A stretch of DNA of 64,000 nt from Branchiibius sp. NY16-3462-2 (GTDB lineage: Bacteria; Actinomycetota; Actinomycetes; Actinomycetales; Dermatophilaceae). Shown piece by piece: positions 41,808 to 49,812 of the stretch (position 1 is its first letter; the number at the start of each line of letters is the position of its first letter). The notes under the pieces were generated by a model, which had not been told where the DNA came from, ran no database searches, and saw only the letters and a program-made list of their open reading frames with translations. A program made the translations under genes and the position numbers. The DNA is taken from contig NZ_LVCF01000042.1 of assembly GCF_001594145.1 (NCBI RefSeq), forward strand, positions 62,001 to 126,000, in the 5' to 3' direction.

Positions 41808-42460
41808 TCCGGCTCCTGCTTGCAGACGACCAGCCACTGTTGCGGCTGGGCTACCGAATGGTGCTCGACGCGGAGCCGGATCTCGAAGTCGTCGCCGAGG
41901 CCGGCACGGGCCGCGAGGCGTTGGCTCAGGTCAGCGCGAGCGCACCCGATGTCGTGTTGATGGACGTGCGGATGCCGGAGATGGACGGCATCGCGGCGAC
42001 GGCGCAGATCACCCGGACCTCGCCGCAGACGCGTGTGATCATCCTGACCACCTTCCAGCTCGATGAGTACGTCTTCGCCGGATTGCGCAGCGGCGCAGCA
42101 GGATTCCTCCTCAAGGATGTCGAGCCGCCTGCGCTGATCGCGGCGATCAGAGCAGTGGCCCAGGGGGATGCGGCACTCTCACCGCAGGTCACCCGCACGA
42201 TGCTGGATGCGGTCGCTGACGCCCTTCCCGATCCGCAGACCGAGGCCGAGCGCCGCAGGATCACCGAGGTGCTCACCGCGCGCGAGCTGGAGGTGCTGGG
42301 ACTGGTAGCAACCGGCCTGACCAACCCGGAGATCGCCGCGCAGCTCTTCCTGTCGGAAGGGACTGTGAAGGTGCACATCGGGCGGATCCTGGCCAAGTTG
42401 GAACTGCGTGGCCGGGTGCAGATGGTGATCCTGGCCTACCGGGCGGGCCTGGCTGGTTGA
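41804..42460 (+). CDS. NarL/FixJ (LuxR-type) response regulator
   Basis: 218 residues. The receiver domain has Asp8/Asp9, phospho-acceptor Asp54 (VLMDVRMPEMDG), a Thr in ILTTFQ and Lys in FLLKDVEP. The C-terminal LuxR helix-turn-helix (about 150-215) reads LTARELEVLGLVATGLTNPEIAAQLF then SEGTVKVHIGRILAKL. ATG 41804 overlaps the kinase stop (ATGA). Candidate targets are the two identical dyads at 40645 and 45341. Confidence 0.9.
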   Translation: MIRLLLADDQPLLRLGYRMVLDAEPDLEVVAEAGTGREALAQVSASAPDVVLMDVRMPEMDGIAATAQITRTSPQTRVIILTTFQLDEYVFAGLRSGAAGFLLKDVEPPALIAAIRAVAQGDAALSPQVTRTMLDAVADALPDPQTEAERRRITEVLTARELEVLGLVATGLTNPEIAAQLFLSEGTVKVHIGRILAKLELRGRVQMVILAYRAGLAG

Positions 42461-42478
42461 GCCCACCCGCCGGGACTC

Positions 42479-42742
42479 AGCTCGACGCCCTTCGCCGTGG
42501 GTCAGATCGTCAGGGATGGGTACAGCCTGCCGGTGCAGTTGCTGCTGATCCTCGGCTTCAGCCTGGTGACGTACGTCGTGGTCGAAGTCCCCGTCGTTGG
42601 TTACTGGGTTGCGCCGGACAGCACCGCGGCACGGGTGGACGCGTTCTCGAAATGGTTGGGCAGCCACAAGATTCAGACCGTTGCGGTCCTCGCGGGCATC
42701 ATCGGGATCGCGATGATCATCAAGGGACTGACGGCACTGTGA
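42479..42742 (+). pseudogene. C-terminal remnant of a GAP-family (Sap-like) membrane protein
   Basis: The frame encodes TPFAVGQIVRDGYSLP followed by a hydrophobic helix and W-x-x-SHKIQTVAVLAGIIGIAMIIKGL. These resemble the end of GAP/sulfolipid-addressing (LysE-like) proteins, which are normally over 200 residues. Only the last 80 or so residues remain. GTG 42497 would give an 81-residue product. It is most likely a decayed gene left behind the response regulator; a translated mini-protein cannot be excluded. Confidence 0.5.
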
Positions 42743-42755
42743 TCGCGGGCAGCTT

Positions 42756-43409
42756 GTGACACCCGGGAGTGTCGACGCCACCTCCGCAACAGCCGATCGA
42801 CGAACGCTGCGGCCGCACTGGATAGCTCTCGGCGGTTTCGCCCTCGGGTTGGTCTCGGTCGCTGCCGCAGTTGTTCTGGCGCAGCGCGGCCTCGGCCAGG
42901 TCGCGCAGCCCGTGATTGAGCCCCGGTGCGTCTACACCGCGACGACGACCACCTGCGCGCCTGCGGGCTCGTCCGTCGACCTGCAGCGAGTCTCCAACCT
43001 CGCGACCCCGTATGTGGAGTTGCTTCAGGAGTTTGGTCTCAACCCCCCGTCCCGGTTCTTCCTCACCGGTTCGACGGCGGCGCCAGCAACCTACGTCAGG
43101 TTGGCGTTGCCCGCAGAGTTTGACTCCCCAGCAGCGGCGGTCAACCGGCAGCTTGCGACCACCATCGCTGGGCCACGCCCGTGCGCCAGCTGCGATCAGC
43201 TCGTGCGCACGAGCGTGGCCCAGGCCCGTGCTCTGCTGACCTGGTGGTTGTTGCGTCAGGTGATTGGTTCCGTACCCGTTCGAATGACACGGGCTCAGGC
43301 GTCTTGGTTGGTCAGCGATCAGGCAAGCCAGTGGGTCCTTGCCAATTACTCGGCGATTGCCAACTGCAACAGAGTGATTCGGATTCCGATGCCCTTTGCG
43401 ACACGGTGA
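42756..43409 (+). CDS. hypothetical single-pass exported protein
   Basis: 217 residues. A membrane helix spans about 24-43 with an N-in orientation. The remainder is extracytoplasmic, with Cys pairs (CVYTATTTTC, CASC) that may form disulfides. No family is recognised. GTG 42756 begins 13 bases after the GAP remnant. Codon use matches neighbours. Confidence 0.5.
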   Translation: MTPGSVDATSATADRRTLRPHWIALGGFALGLVSVAAAVVLAQRGLGQVAQPVIEPRCVYTATTTTCAPAGSSVDLQRVSNLATPYVELLQEFGLNPPSRFFLTGSTAAPATYVRLALPAEFDSPAAAVNRQLATTIAGPRPCASCDQLVRTSVAQARALLTWWLLRQVIGSVPVRMTRAQASWLVSDQASQWVLANYSAIANCNRVIRIPMPFATR

Positions 43410-43420
43410 GCGCGCGGCGA

Positions 43421-45211
43421 CTATGCGCGTCGGGTCAGTCCGGGCAGGACGGCCGTCCCCTCGACGCGAACCGCGCGCAGCGCGTGGGGGTTCAGGCCGA
43501 GCAGCTTGAGGATGGTCGGTGCCACCTGGGTGGTCTGCACGGGTGTGGAGACCACGTGATGGTGTGACCCGGGTGTGTCGACGAGCATCAGGACGTGCTG
43601 GTCGTCGGGATTCATTCCACCGTGTTCGGCGAGTTTCGTTGGCTTGGCGTAGACGACGCCTTCCCGGACCTTGCCGAAGACGTCCGGGTAGTGCCCGTTG
43701 TTCGTCGGCACTCCGAAGAACGTGGCGGCGGCGGCCCCGGCCCAGATCTGGGTCAACCCCGAGTGGGGCACGGTGATGGATTTTCCGTCGACGGTCAGGC
43801 CGTCAGCGGTGTGGCTCCACAGGTAGGCCTTGACGAAGTCGCACGCGGCCTGGGAGTTGTCGGAGAGGTAGGACTGCCAGAGGTCGTCGTTAGTACCCGC
43901 CACAATGAGGTCCTTCGCGTGCGGGTGTTTCTGGGCCCACGCTGCGTTGATGGCCGCGACGATCGGACCGTCCTTGATCGTGACCAGCTTGCGCGGGTCC
44001 TGGGGTGACTGTCCGTGCTTGGCGGTGAGGATGATCGAGGTCGAACCACTCAGCCCGTCCTTGTGGATCTGGCTGAGCATGCGGCCGACCTGGGCGTCCA
44101 CGTAGTCGAGGGCGCTGGAAAGTACTGGACCAGGGACCAATTGGCCGCCGACCCACTGGTAGCCGCCGGCTTGCGGTGCGCTGGTGTGGTAGTTCCCGTG
44201 GGCATCGGGACCGATCAGGTCCGCCGGGGTCGTCTTCAGTTTCTGCGCGACCGAGACGACCTGAAAGTTCATTCCGAAGATGGCGGGGGTGCCGACGTGG
44301 TGCTTCCCGGAGTGGTCGTGACCGTTGATCTGGTTCAGGACAGCCTGGACCTTGTAGCCGTCGTACTGCTTGGTCGCGGCCTCGATGTGCGCCCAGTCAT
44401 CGTCCTGGGGGTACGGCACGCCGTTGGGCTCCACCGCTTGGGAGTCGATCTCCGGTCCGAAGAAGTCGTCGATGCTGGCGGCGTGCGAACCGGGGCCGTT
44501 GAAGGACAGGTAGACCGCGTGCTTGTCGGACCATGCGGTGCGCAGGCCAGCCTGGTGGGCGACTTGGAAGATGCTGTTGTCGCCGAGGTAGTCCCACGGG
44601 GTGATCGGCTTGCAGGTCTTCGGGTCGACCGGGAAGGTCGCCGGGTTCAGGGAGGAGGCGTTGTTGTGCAGGCCCATGATCGCCGCGGGCCGGTTGTCCA
44701 GCCCCTTGCTGAAGATCGACCCGTTCTCGTCGAAGGAGGGGAAGGTGCCATTGGTCGGGTTGATGAAGTCGGGCACCGAGGCGAGCGCGTCGTCGGGTGA
44801 GTCGTAGATGACGTCGCCGCCGGTCGCCGGTTTGCCAGGCGTGCACTTGGTGCCGGGCTCGTCGGTCTTGTGGCTGTACTCGACGTCGTAGTAGATGCCC
44901 GTTGACTTTGGGTTGCCGCCCGTCATCAGCGCCGTGCCACCCGGATCGGAGTCCGAGGGATTGGACGTCCTGGCGTGGGTGTACTCAGTGCCGCCGCTTA
45001 CCAACTGCGCAATGGCCGAGTGGGGGTGATGAGCGACGAACCAGACCAGGTCGCTCTGGTGCATACCGTCGACCGAGATCAACAGCACGTGCTTGCTGGT
45101 GTGCCGGACAGCCGGCGCAACGGGTGAGGGTTGGGCGGCGGCGGTTGCCGCGCCGCCAAACAGCCCCAGTGCTCCGAGGACGGCAATGGGCGTTATCACG
45201 CTATGACGCAT
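43421..45211 (-). CDS. secreted alkaline-phosphatase-superfamily phosphodiesterase
   Basis: 596 residues with a signal peptide (1-26, ending ATAAA). Metal and active-site features of type I phosphodiesterase/nucleotide pyrophosphatases are visible: HVLLISVDGMHQSDL near the N-terminus, DPGGTALMTGG with the nucleophilic Thr, TAWSDKHAVY, ILTAKHGQSP and AEHGGMNPDDQHVLML. It acts outside the cell, likely releasing phosphate from nucleotides or other phosphodiesters. An AGGAGTGAATTGCC leader precedes the ATG on the minus strand. Confidence 0.82.
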   Translation of the reverse strand: MRHSVITPIAVLGALGLFGGAATAAAQPSPVAPAVRHTSKHVLLISVDGMHQSDLVWFVAHHPHSAIAQLVSGGTEYTHARTSNPSDSDPGGTALMTGGNPKSTGIYYDVEYSHKTDEPGTKCTPGKPATGGDVIYDSPDDALASVPDFINPTNGTFPSFDENGSIFSKGLDNRPAAIMGLHNNASSLNPATFPVDPKTCKPITPWDYLGDNSIFQVAHQAGLRTAWSDKHAVYLSFNGPGSHAASIDDFFGPEIDSQAVEPNGVPYPQDDDWAHIEAATKQYDGYKVQAVLNQINGHDHSGKHHVGTPAIFGMNFQVVSVAQKLKTTPADLIGPDAHGNYHTSAPQAGGYQWVGGQLVPGPVLSSALDYVDAQVGRMLSQIHKDGLSGSTSIILTAKHGQSPQDPRKLVTIKDGPIVAAINAAWAQKHPHAKDLIVAGTNDDLWQSYLSDNSQAACDFVKAYLWSHTADGLTVDGKSITVPHSGLTQIWAGAAAATFFGVPTNNGHYPDVFGKVREGVVYAKPTKLAEHGGMNPDDQHVLMLVDTPGSHHHVVSTPVQTTQVAPTILKLLGLNPHALRAVRVEGTAVLPGLTRRA

Positions 45212-45340
45212 GGCAATTCACTCCTGACAGAGGGTTCGAGAACAACTCCGCTACCCCAGCCGAGCAACCTCCGAAGTGACTCGGAGGAGCGCTAACGGAG
45301 GGTGAACATAGTGCGAATTGCGCACCAGATCGTGACCGCC

Positions 45341-45356
45341 TATGACCAGGGTCGTA
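45341..45356. promoter_or_regulatory. second copy of the TAYGACC-N2-GGTCGTA dyad
   Basis: TATGACC-AG-GGTCGTA, one mismatch from a perfect dyad, centred 77.5 bases upstream of the predicted start at 45426. That is 11 bases further than in the kinase promoter, so on the same DNA face. The 214-bp gap also holds a CCTCCGA-N6-TCGGAGG hairpin (45268-45287). Confidence 0.65.
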
Positions 45357-45412
45357 GACCGGTGCATCGAAGCTCGGCCCGCCGGCTGATGTGGTGGGAT
45401 CACTGAGCGGCC

Positions 45413-45418
45413 TACTGT
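45413..45418 (+). promoter_or_regulatory. -10 hexamer of leaderless COG4705 gene
   Basis: TACTGT, seven bases before GTG 45426, with a poor -35. Confidence 0.5.
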
Positions 45419-45425
45419 CCGTTGA

Positions 45426-46193
45426 GTGTCTGGCTCTTCGATCAAGGTCCCACCGATCGATGGCGACTTCTGGGTCCTCAAGCTGCTGACCACCGCAGGC
45501 GGTGAAGCCCTCTCGGACTACCTGGCCGGTCGCAGCGTCGTCCTCGCGGGAGTCGTCGGGCTGGCGTTGCTCGGGCTCGGCGCCGCCGTGCAACTTCGCG
45601 CGCGCAGCTACCAGCCGGTGCCCTACTGGCTATTCGCTGCTGCGATCGCTGTGTTCGGCACGATGCTTGCCGACGGGATGCACGTGGTCGCCGGCATCCC
45701 CTACCCGGTGACCTCGACCCTCTACGCCGTGGCGCTGGCCGTCGTTTTCCTCTTGTGGCACCGGGCCACCGGCAGCATCGACATCCACACAGTGACCGCG
45801 GGCCGGCCAGAGCTCTACTACTGGTGTGCCGTGGGTGCTGCCTTCGCATTGGGTACGGCGCTCGGCGACTTCGCGGCGTTCAGCCTCGGTCTGGGGTACC
45901 TGGCGTCCGCCCTTCTGTTCGGAGTCCTCTTCGCTGCGGCGCTCCTGCTGCACCACCGCGCGAGGTGGGGTGCGACGGTGACGTTCTGGTCGGCGTACGT
46001 GCTGACCCGGCCCTTCGGCGCGTCGGTGGCGGACTATCTGGGCAAACCGCACGGGCACGGCGGCGGTCTCGGCTGGGGCGACGGCGCCGTCGCACTCGGA
46101 TTGTTCGCAGCTTTCGCCCTCATGCTGATCCGGGTCGCGATCCGGTACGACGGCGTGGCCCGCCCCGTGGGTTCCACCGATGAAAGTGCGTGA
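45426..46193 (+). CDS. COG4705-type multipass membrane protein
   Basis: 255 residues with about eight helices. The family hallmark KVPPIDGDFWVLKLLTTAGGEALSDYL opens the protein, and a diverged duplicate half (YYWCAVGAAFALGTALGDF, TRPFGASVADYLGKP) follows. This family was once annotated as membrane-anchored and linked to amylopullulanase regulation; its function is unknown. The uppP ATG directly follows its stop, so both are one operon, probably controlled by the two-component system at 40.7-42.5 kb. Confidence 0.75.
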   Translation: MSGSSIKVPPIDGDFWVLKLLTTAGGEALSDYLAGRSVVLAGVVGLALLGLGAAVQLRARSYQPVPYWLFAAAIAVFGTMLADGMHVVAGIPYPVTSTLYAVALAVVFLLWHRATGSIDIHTVTAGRPELYYWCAVGAAFALGTALGDFAAFSLGLGYLASALLFGVLFAAALLLHHRARWGATVTFWSAYVLTRPFGASVADYLGKPHGHGGGLGWGDGAVALGLFAAFALMLIRVAIRYDGVARPVGSTDESA

Positions 46194-47054
46194 ATGACTG
46201 ACCTGACCTATCCGCAGGCGCTGGTGATGGGCGCCATCCAGGGCGTCGCCGAACTCTTCCCCGTGTCCAGCCTCGGCCACTCGATCCTGGTCCCGGCGTG
46301 GATCGGTGGTTCGTGGTCGGATCTGGTGACGCAGCAGAGCTCCCGCGGCCACACGCCGTACCTCGCGTTCATCGTGGCCCTGCACGTCGCCACCGCCCTC
46401 GCGCTGATCGTCTTCTACTGGAAGGACTGGATCGCGATCATCGCGGGCGTCGGCGACCTGGCCCGCGAGCGCCGGCTGACGACGCCGAGGTCGCGGTTGG
46501 CCTGGTGGCTCATCCTTGGCACGATCCCCGTCTGCATCATCGGCCTCCTGCTCGACAAGACCCTGCGAACGGTCTTCGCCAAACCCCTCTACGCGGCAAT
46601 CTTCCTGACGCTCAATGGTTTTCTGTTGCTTGCAGCGGAGTTGTTGACCCGTCGGTCACGAGATCGCGGCCTGCGCCTGCGGGATCTCGGCTGGGTCAAC
46701 GCGACCATCATCGGCGCGTCGCAGGCGGTCGCGTTGCTGCCTGGTTTCTCCCGGTCGGGCGCCACGATCTCCACGGGTCTGCTGCGCGGACTCGATCACG
46801 AGAGGGCGACCCGGTTCGCGTTCCTGCTGGCCACCCCGGTCATTCTCGCCGCCGGTGTCCTGAAGATCCCGGAACTGTTCGGCCCGGAAGGCAAGGGGAT
46901 CGGCGGGCAGATCCTGGCCGGCTCCGTGGTGGCGTTCATCTGCGCCTATCTATCTACGCGCTTCCTGACCCGCTACTTCCACACCCGGACGCTCTACCCG
47001 TTCGTCGTGTACTGCCTGATCGCCGGCGGGATCAGCATCCTGCGCTTCGCCTGA
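46194..47054 (+). CDS. uppP: undecaprenyl-diphosphate phosphatase
   Basis: 286 residues, multipass. The two signature regions are QGVAELFPVSSLGHS (residues about 16-30; family E-x-x-P-V-S-S-x-x-H) and LLPGFSRSGATIST. It recycles undecaprenyl pyrophosphate to the lipid carrier phosphate for peptidoglycan synthesis and gives bacitracin tolerance when overexpressed. It starts immediately after the COG4705 stop. The signature has Leu in place of the usual second Ser before Gly-His, a minor variation. Confidence 0.92.
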   Translation: MTDLTYPQALVMGAIQGVAELFPVSSLGHSILVPAWIGGSWSDLVTQQSSRGHTPYLAFIVALHVATALALIVFYWKDWIAIIAGVGDLARERRLTTPRSRLAWWLILGTIPVCIIGLLLDKTLRTVFAKPLYAAIFLTLNGFLLLAAELLTRRSRDRGLRLRDLGWVNATIIGASQAVALLPGFSRSGATISTGLLRGLDHERATRFAFLLATPVILAAGVLKIPELFGPEGKGIGGQILAGSVVAFICAYLSTRFLTRYFHTRTLYPFVVYCLIAGGISILRFA

Positions 47055-47114
47055 TCAACGACCACAGCGCAGGCACAGGTCGTCATAAGGGCAGCCCCGA
47101 CCAGTCTGACCACG

Positions 47115-47930
47115 ATGAGCGATGTGAGCAGCGGCGTGATGCCTGATCAGCGGGTGCGCAGTGTCACCGTCGAGGATTCGTTCACCGGGTCCGGACGAGT
47201 GGCTACACAGATCAGTCTCGCCCTCGCGTGGCTGGTGATGCTGGGCGTCACCGCACTCTGGGTCAGCGGCGGCGGCATCCAGGAGGTCTTTTCGTCAGCG
47301 ACAGGACTTTTCACGAGTCTCGGGCGGCTGACCGGTCTGCTCGCCTCGGCCGCGTTGCTGATCCAACTGGTGATGATGAGCCGGGTGCCCTGGCTTGAAC
47401 AGGCCTGGGGTCAGGACGAACTCGCCTGCGGCCATCGGTTGGTGGGACTGACCAGCTTCACCGGGTTGCTCGTGCACATCGCGTTGATCACCATCGGGTA
47501 CGCCGCGGCGCAGCCCGCGCGGTTATGGTCCACCGCCGTCGACCTCACGCTGAACTACCCGAGCATGCTGCTGGCCGTTGCGGGAACCGTGGCGTTATGT
47601 CTGGTGGTCTTTACCTCGGTCCGCGCCGCCCGGCGGCGGTTGCGCTACGAGTCGTGGCATCTCATTCATCTCTATGGGTATCTGGGCGCAGGACTGGTGC
47701 TGCCGCACCAACTGTGGACGGGGCAGAACTTTCTGACCTCACCCGTCGCGACGGTGTTCTGGTGGGGGCTTTGGGGCCTCACAGCCGCGCTCTTCCTGAT
47801 GATCCGGATTGCTTCGCCACTGTGGCGTTCCCGTCGAGCGAACCGTTGGCCAGTTCTTCCAGTTGCGCTTCCTCATCCGTCCGGGTTGGACGCGGGCGAC
47901 CCCGTTCTCACTTCCACGAGTCAGGTCTGA
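47115..47930 (+). pseudogene. truncated ferric-reductase/ferredoxin-reductase family gene (membrane domain only)
   Basis: The 271-codon frame encodes the ferric-reductase-like membrane domain, with about six helices and heme-ligand-type His in GHRLVGLTSFTGLLVHIALI and WHLIHLYGYLGAGLVLPHQL. Full-length relatives of about 450 residues continue into FAD- and NAD-binding domains. Here the frame turns to non-family sequence after PLWRSRR. A +1 frame at 47848-47913 still encodes GQFFQLRFLIRPGW and TRATPFSL, an FAD-domain signature. So a deletion plus frameshift removed the reductase part. Confidence 0.75.
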
Positions 47931-47972
47931 CCGACGCGCCGCCGAGTCGGCCTCGGGTTAAGGCAAACCTCC

Positions 47973-48377
47973 CTACCCCAAGTGAATTAACCGAGTGGTT
48001 CCGGCCACTGTGACTTTGAGGGCAGCGCCAGCACCCTTTCTGAAACCGAATCGGACCACCGTGGGCCTGCCGTTCGCATCAGCCGCCTTAACGCCGTATT
48101 CATAGAATGCCGAGGCGGGATCAAGCACAATCGTTCCTCCAGTGGCGCAGGAGGGTCCCACCTGGTAATACCCCGCTGCTGGCGCGAAAATGCTGGTCGG
48201 GGACGTCATGAGGACGGGCACGGTTGGCATCGAAGCACCGCTACTCACCTGCACACCGCACACCTTCGTGGGCCGCCCATCGCTGTGAGGATTCTCCTCG
48301 CAACTTGCGAGCAGAACTGTCGTCAGAAAGAGGGCCGCGACCGCCGTGGGAATTTTTCTACTGGACAAGTGTCGCAT
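47973..48377 (-). CDS. small lipoprotein of unknown function
   Basis: 134 residues with a lipoprotein signal whose lipobox is LLASC (Cys26). The mature part has two further Cys and no recognised domain. Base composition is clearly lower in G+C than the surroundings. Its start lies only five bases after the stop of the G1-type peptidase gene, so both are one operon. It may assist or be protected from the peptidase, but this is conjecture. Confidence 0.55.
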   Translation of the reverse strand: MRHLSSRKIPTAVAALFLTTVLLASCEENPHSDGRPTKVCGVQVSSGASMPTVPVLMTSPTSIFAPAAGYYQVGPSCATGGTIVLDPASAFYEYGVKAADANGRPTVVRFGFRKGAGAALKVTVAGTTRLIHLG

Positions 48378-48382
48378 TTAGA

Positions 48383-49381
48383 TCACTGATATTGGCAAAC
48401 GAATGAGGTGTTGGAGGTTTCGTGGCAGGACGATTTAACGGTGCTGCCCTGGGTCATGGAGATACGAAGCTGAGAATCGCTCATTTGTCCGCGGCCAGAC
48501 ACTGAGTAGTCCCAATAGGCGTTTGTGAACCTGATCCAATGGAAGTTCGGGGGGTTGTACAGAGCGTCTTGATAACTGGTGCGCTCGACGATCCATTCGT
48601 AAACGTAAGGGAGCGGCTGATACTTCGCCCCAGCTATTTGGGCACTGTCGCACGAATTCGTTGACCGGTTACACAGCAGCGCCTGAGAGGAGCTAGGGAC
48701 GCTCACCTGAACGTAAACGTTCTGGCCGGGGCTGACGGGCGGGCCCTGAAGACTCTGGGTCGCGTTGGGAAAGAGCTCATACCACATATAGTTCTGTTGC
48801 CTAGACGAGGAACATGAAGAAGTTGTACAGATTGAGTCTGTCTCTGTCCCCGCCTGCACTAACGGCCACTCGGTGTTGTTGCACATAGTTCCGTTACCGA
48901 GGCCGACCCACTCGGAAAGGTAGTTGTTGGTGCTTCCCACGTGCGACACGGCGGGAACATTCCAGTTTGCCTCTACGCCCCACGGTCTACTGCTGGCTTG
49001 AAACTGATAGCCGCTCCAGTTCTTGGTGTAGTTCGTCACTGGGTCGCAGCCATCGTCAGGGCTCACGCCCTTGCCGCCCAGCCCCTCGGACCGTGAGCCG
49101 TGCGGCGCGCGACAAGTCATCACCCCCCAATGAACAGAGGGGTTGGCAATCCAGAGGTTTGCCTGAGACGGTTTGACCCCGAGGGCATTCAAGTCCATTC
49201 CCCGGCCGGGCGCGGGCAGAAGCGCCTCTCCGGCGGTGCCTCCCGGGCACCGAAGTGCGACTTTCCTCATGCGGCCCAGTGGAGGGCTGCTCGCAGCGGC
49301 AGTTACGTCGGCAGCAGATGAAGCCATCACCACCACTCCGCACCACAATGCGACGGCGGAGACAAACGCTTTGAGTTGCAT
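48383..49381 (-). CDS. secreted G1 (A4/eqolisin-type) glutamic peptidase
   Basis: 332 residues. A signal peptide covers about 1-30, and a pro-like region to about 118 precedes NWSGYQ. The glutamic-peptidase core follows: SEWVGLGNG, the catalytic Gln176 in LVQAGTE, YMWYELFPNA, VSPGQNVYVQV and the catalytic Glu266 in YEWIVER. G1 peptidases work at acid pH and are best known from fungi, with scattered bacterial members. Eight or more Cys suggest disulfides. G+C is lower than neighbours, hinting at transfer. Confidence 0.8.
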   Translation of the reverse strand: MQLKAFVSAVALWCGVVVMASSAADVTAAASSPPLGRMRKVALRCPGGTAGEALLPAPGRGMDLNALGVKPSQANLWIANPSVHWGVMTCRAPHGSRSEGLGGKGVSPDDGCDPVTNYTKNWSGYQFQASSRPWGVEANWNVPAVSHVGSTNNYLSEWVGLGNGTMCNNTEWPLVQAGTETDSICTTSSCSSSRQQNYMWYELFPNATQSLQGPPVSPGQNVYVQVSVPSSSQALLCNRSTNSCDSAQIAGAKYQPLPYVYEWIVERTSYQDALYNPPNFHWIRFTNAYWDYSVSGRGQMSDSQLRISMTQGSTVKSSCHETSNTSFVCQYQ

Positions 49382-49812
49382 CGCTCCCGCCTCCTAATCG
49401 CGGCGCAATAGGCTCGACGCGCCCTAGTGCCTCAGAGCGAACCGGATGTTGCTGAGAGAATCCTGAGACACGAGCAGAGACGGCCGCCGTCCTCAGGCTC
49501 GGAGGGGCTCAAGCCAACGACAGCTCGCGGAACGGCACCAGCCCCCAACTGGTCCAGGCTGGCCAGGTAGCCATTCTCGGTGTACGGATCGTGGCTGGCG
49601 ACCAGCAGCAGTGGCACCGGCCCGTTCCACCGCGCGGCAACGCCATCAACACCGATTCCGGCGGCAGGTCGGTCTTGGGCAACATCATCGCCGTGGTGGC
49701 AACGTCGTCCCTCAACTCAGGCGGCGAGGGACAGTGGCAGCCCACGGTCGGCGTACCGCAGTGTGGACCTGCCCTGACCGGCAGGGCTCCCAGGTTTTAT
49801 TAAGGTAGGGCC
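49382..49812. other. 431-bp gap with degenerate coding remains
   Basis: No intact gene is seen. On the minus strand two frames (about 49509-49745 and 49432-49617) carry protein-like stretches, DDVATTAMMLPKTDLPPES and PLLLVASHDPYTENGYLASL, that could be one gene broken by frameshifts. I cannot assign its family. The 3' end holds the promoter of the next gene. Confidence 0.3.
49801..49806 (+). promoter_or_regulatory. -10 hexamer of leaderless DUF2207 gene
   Basis: TAAGGT, six bases before ATG 49813. Confidence 0.5.

Noticed and set aside
45268..45287. CCTCCGA-N6-TCGGAGG hairpin as a terminator or riboswitch
   Set aside because: Stem is only 7 bp with no T run, and no riboswitch core could be recognised; left as part of the gap description.
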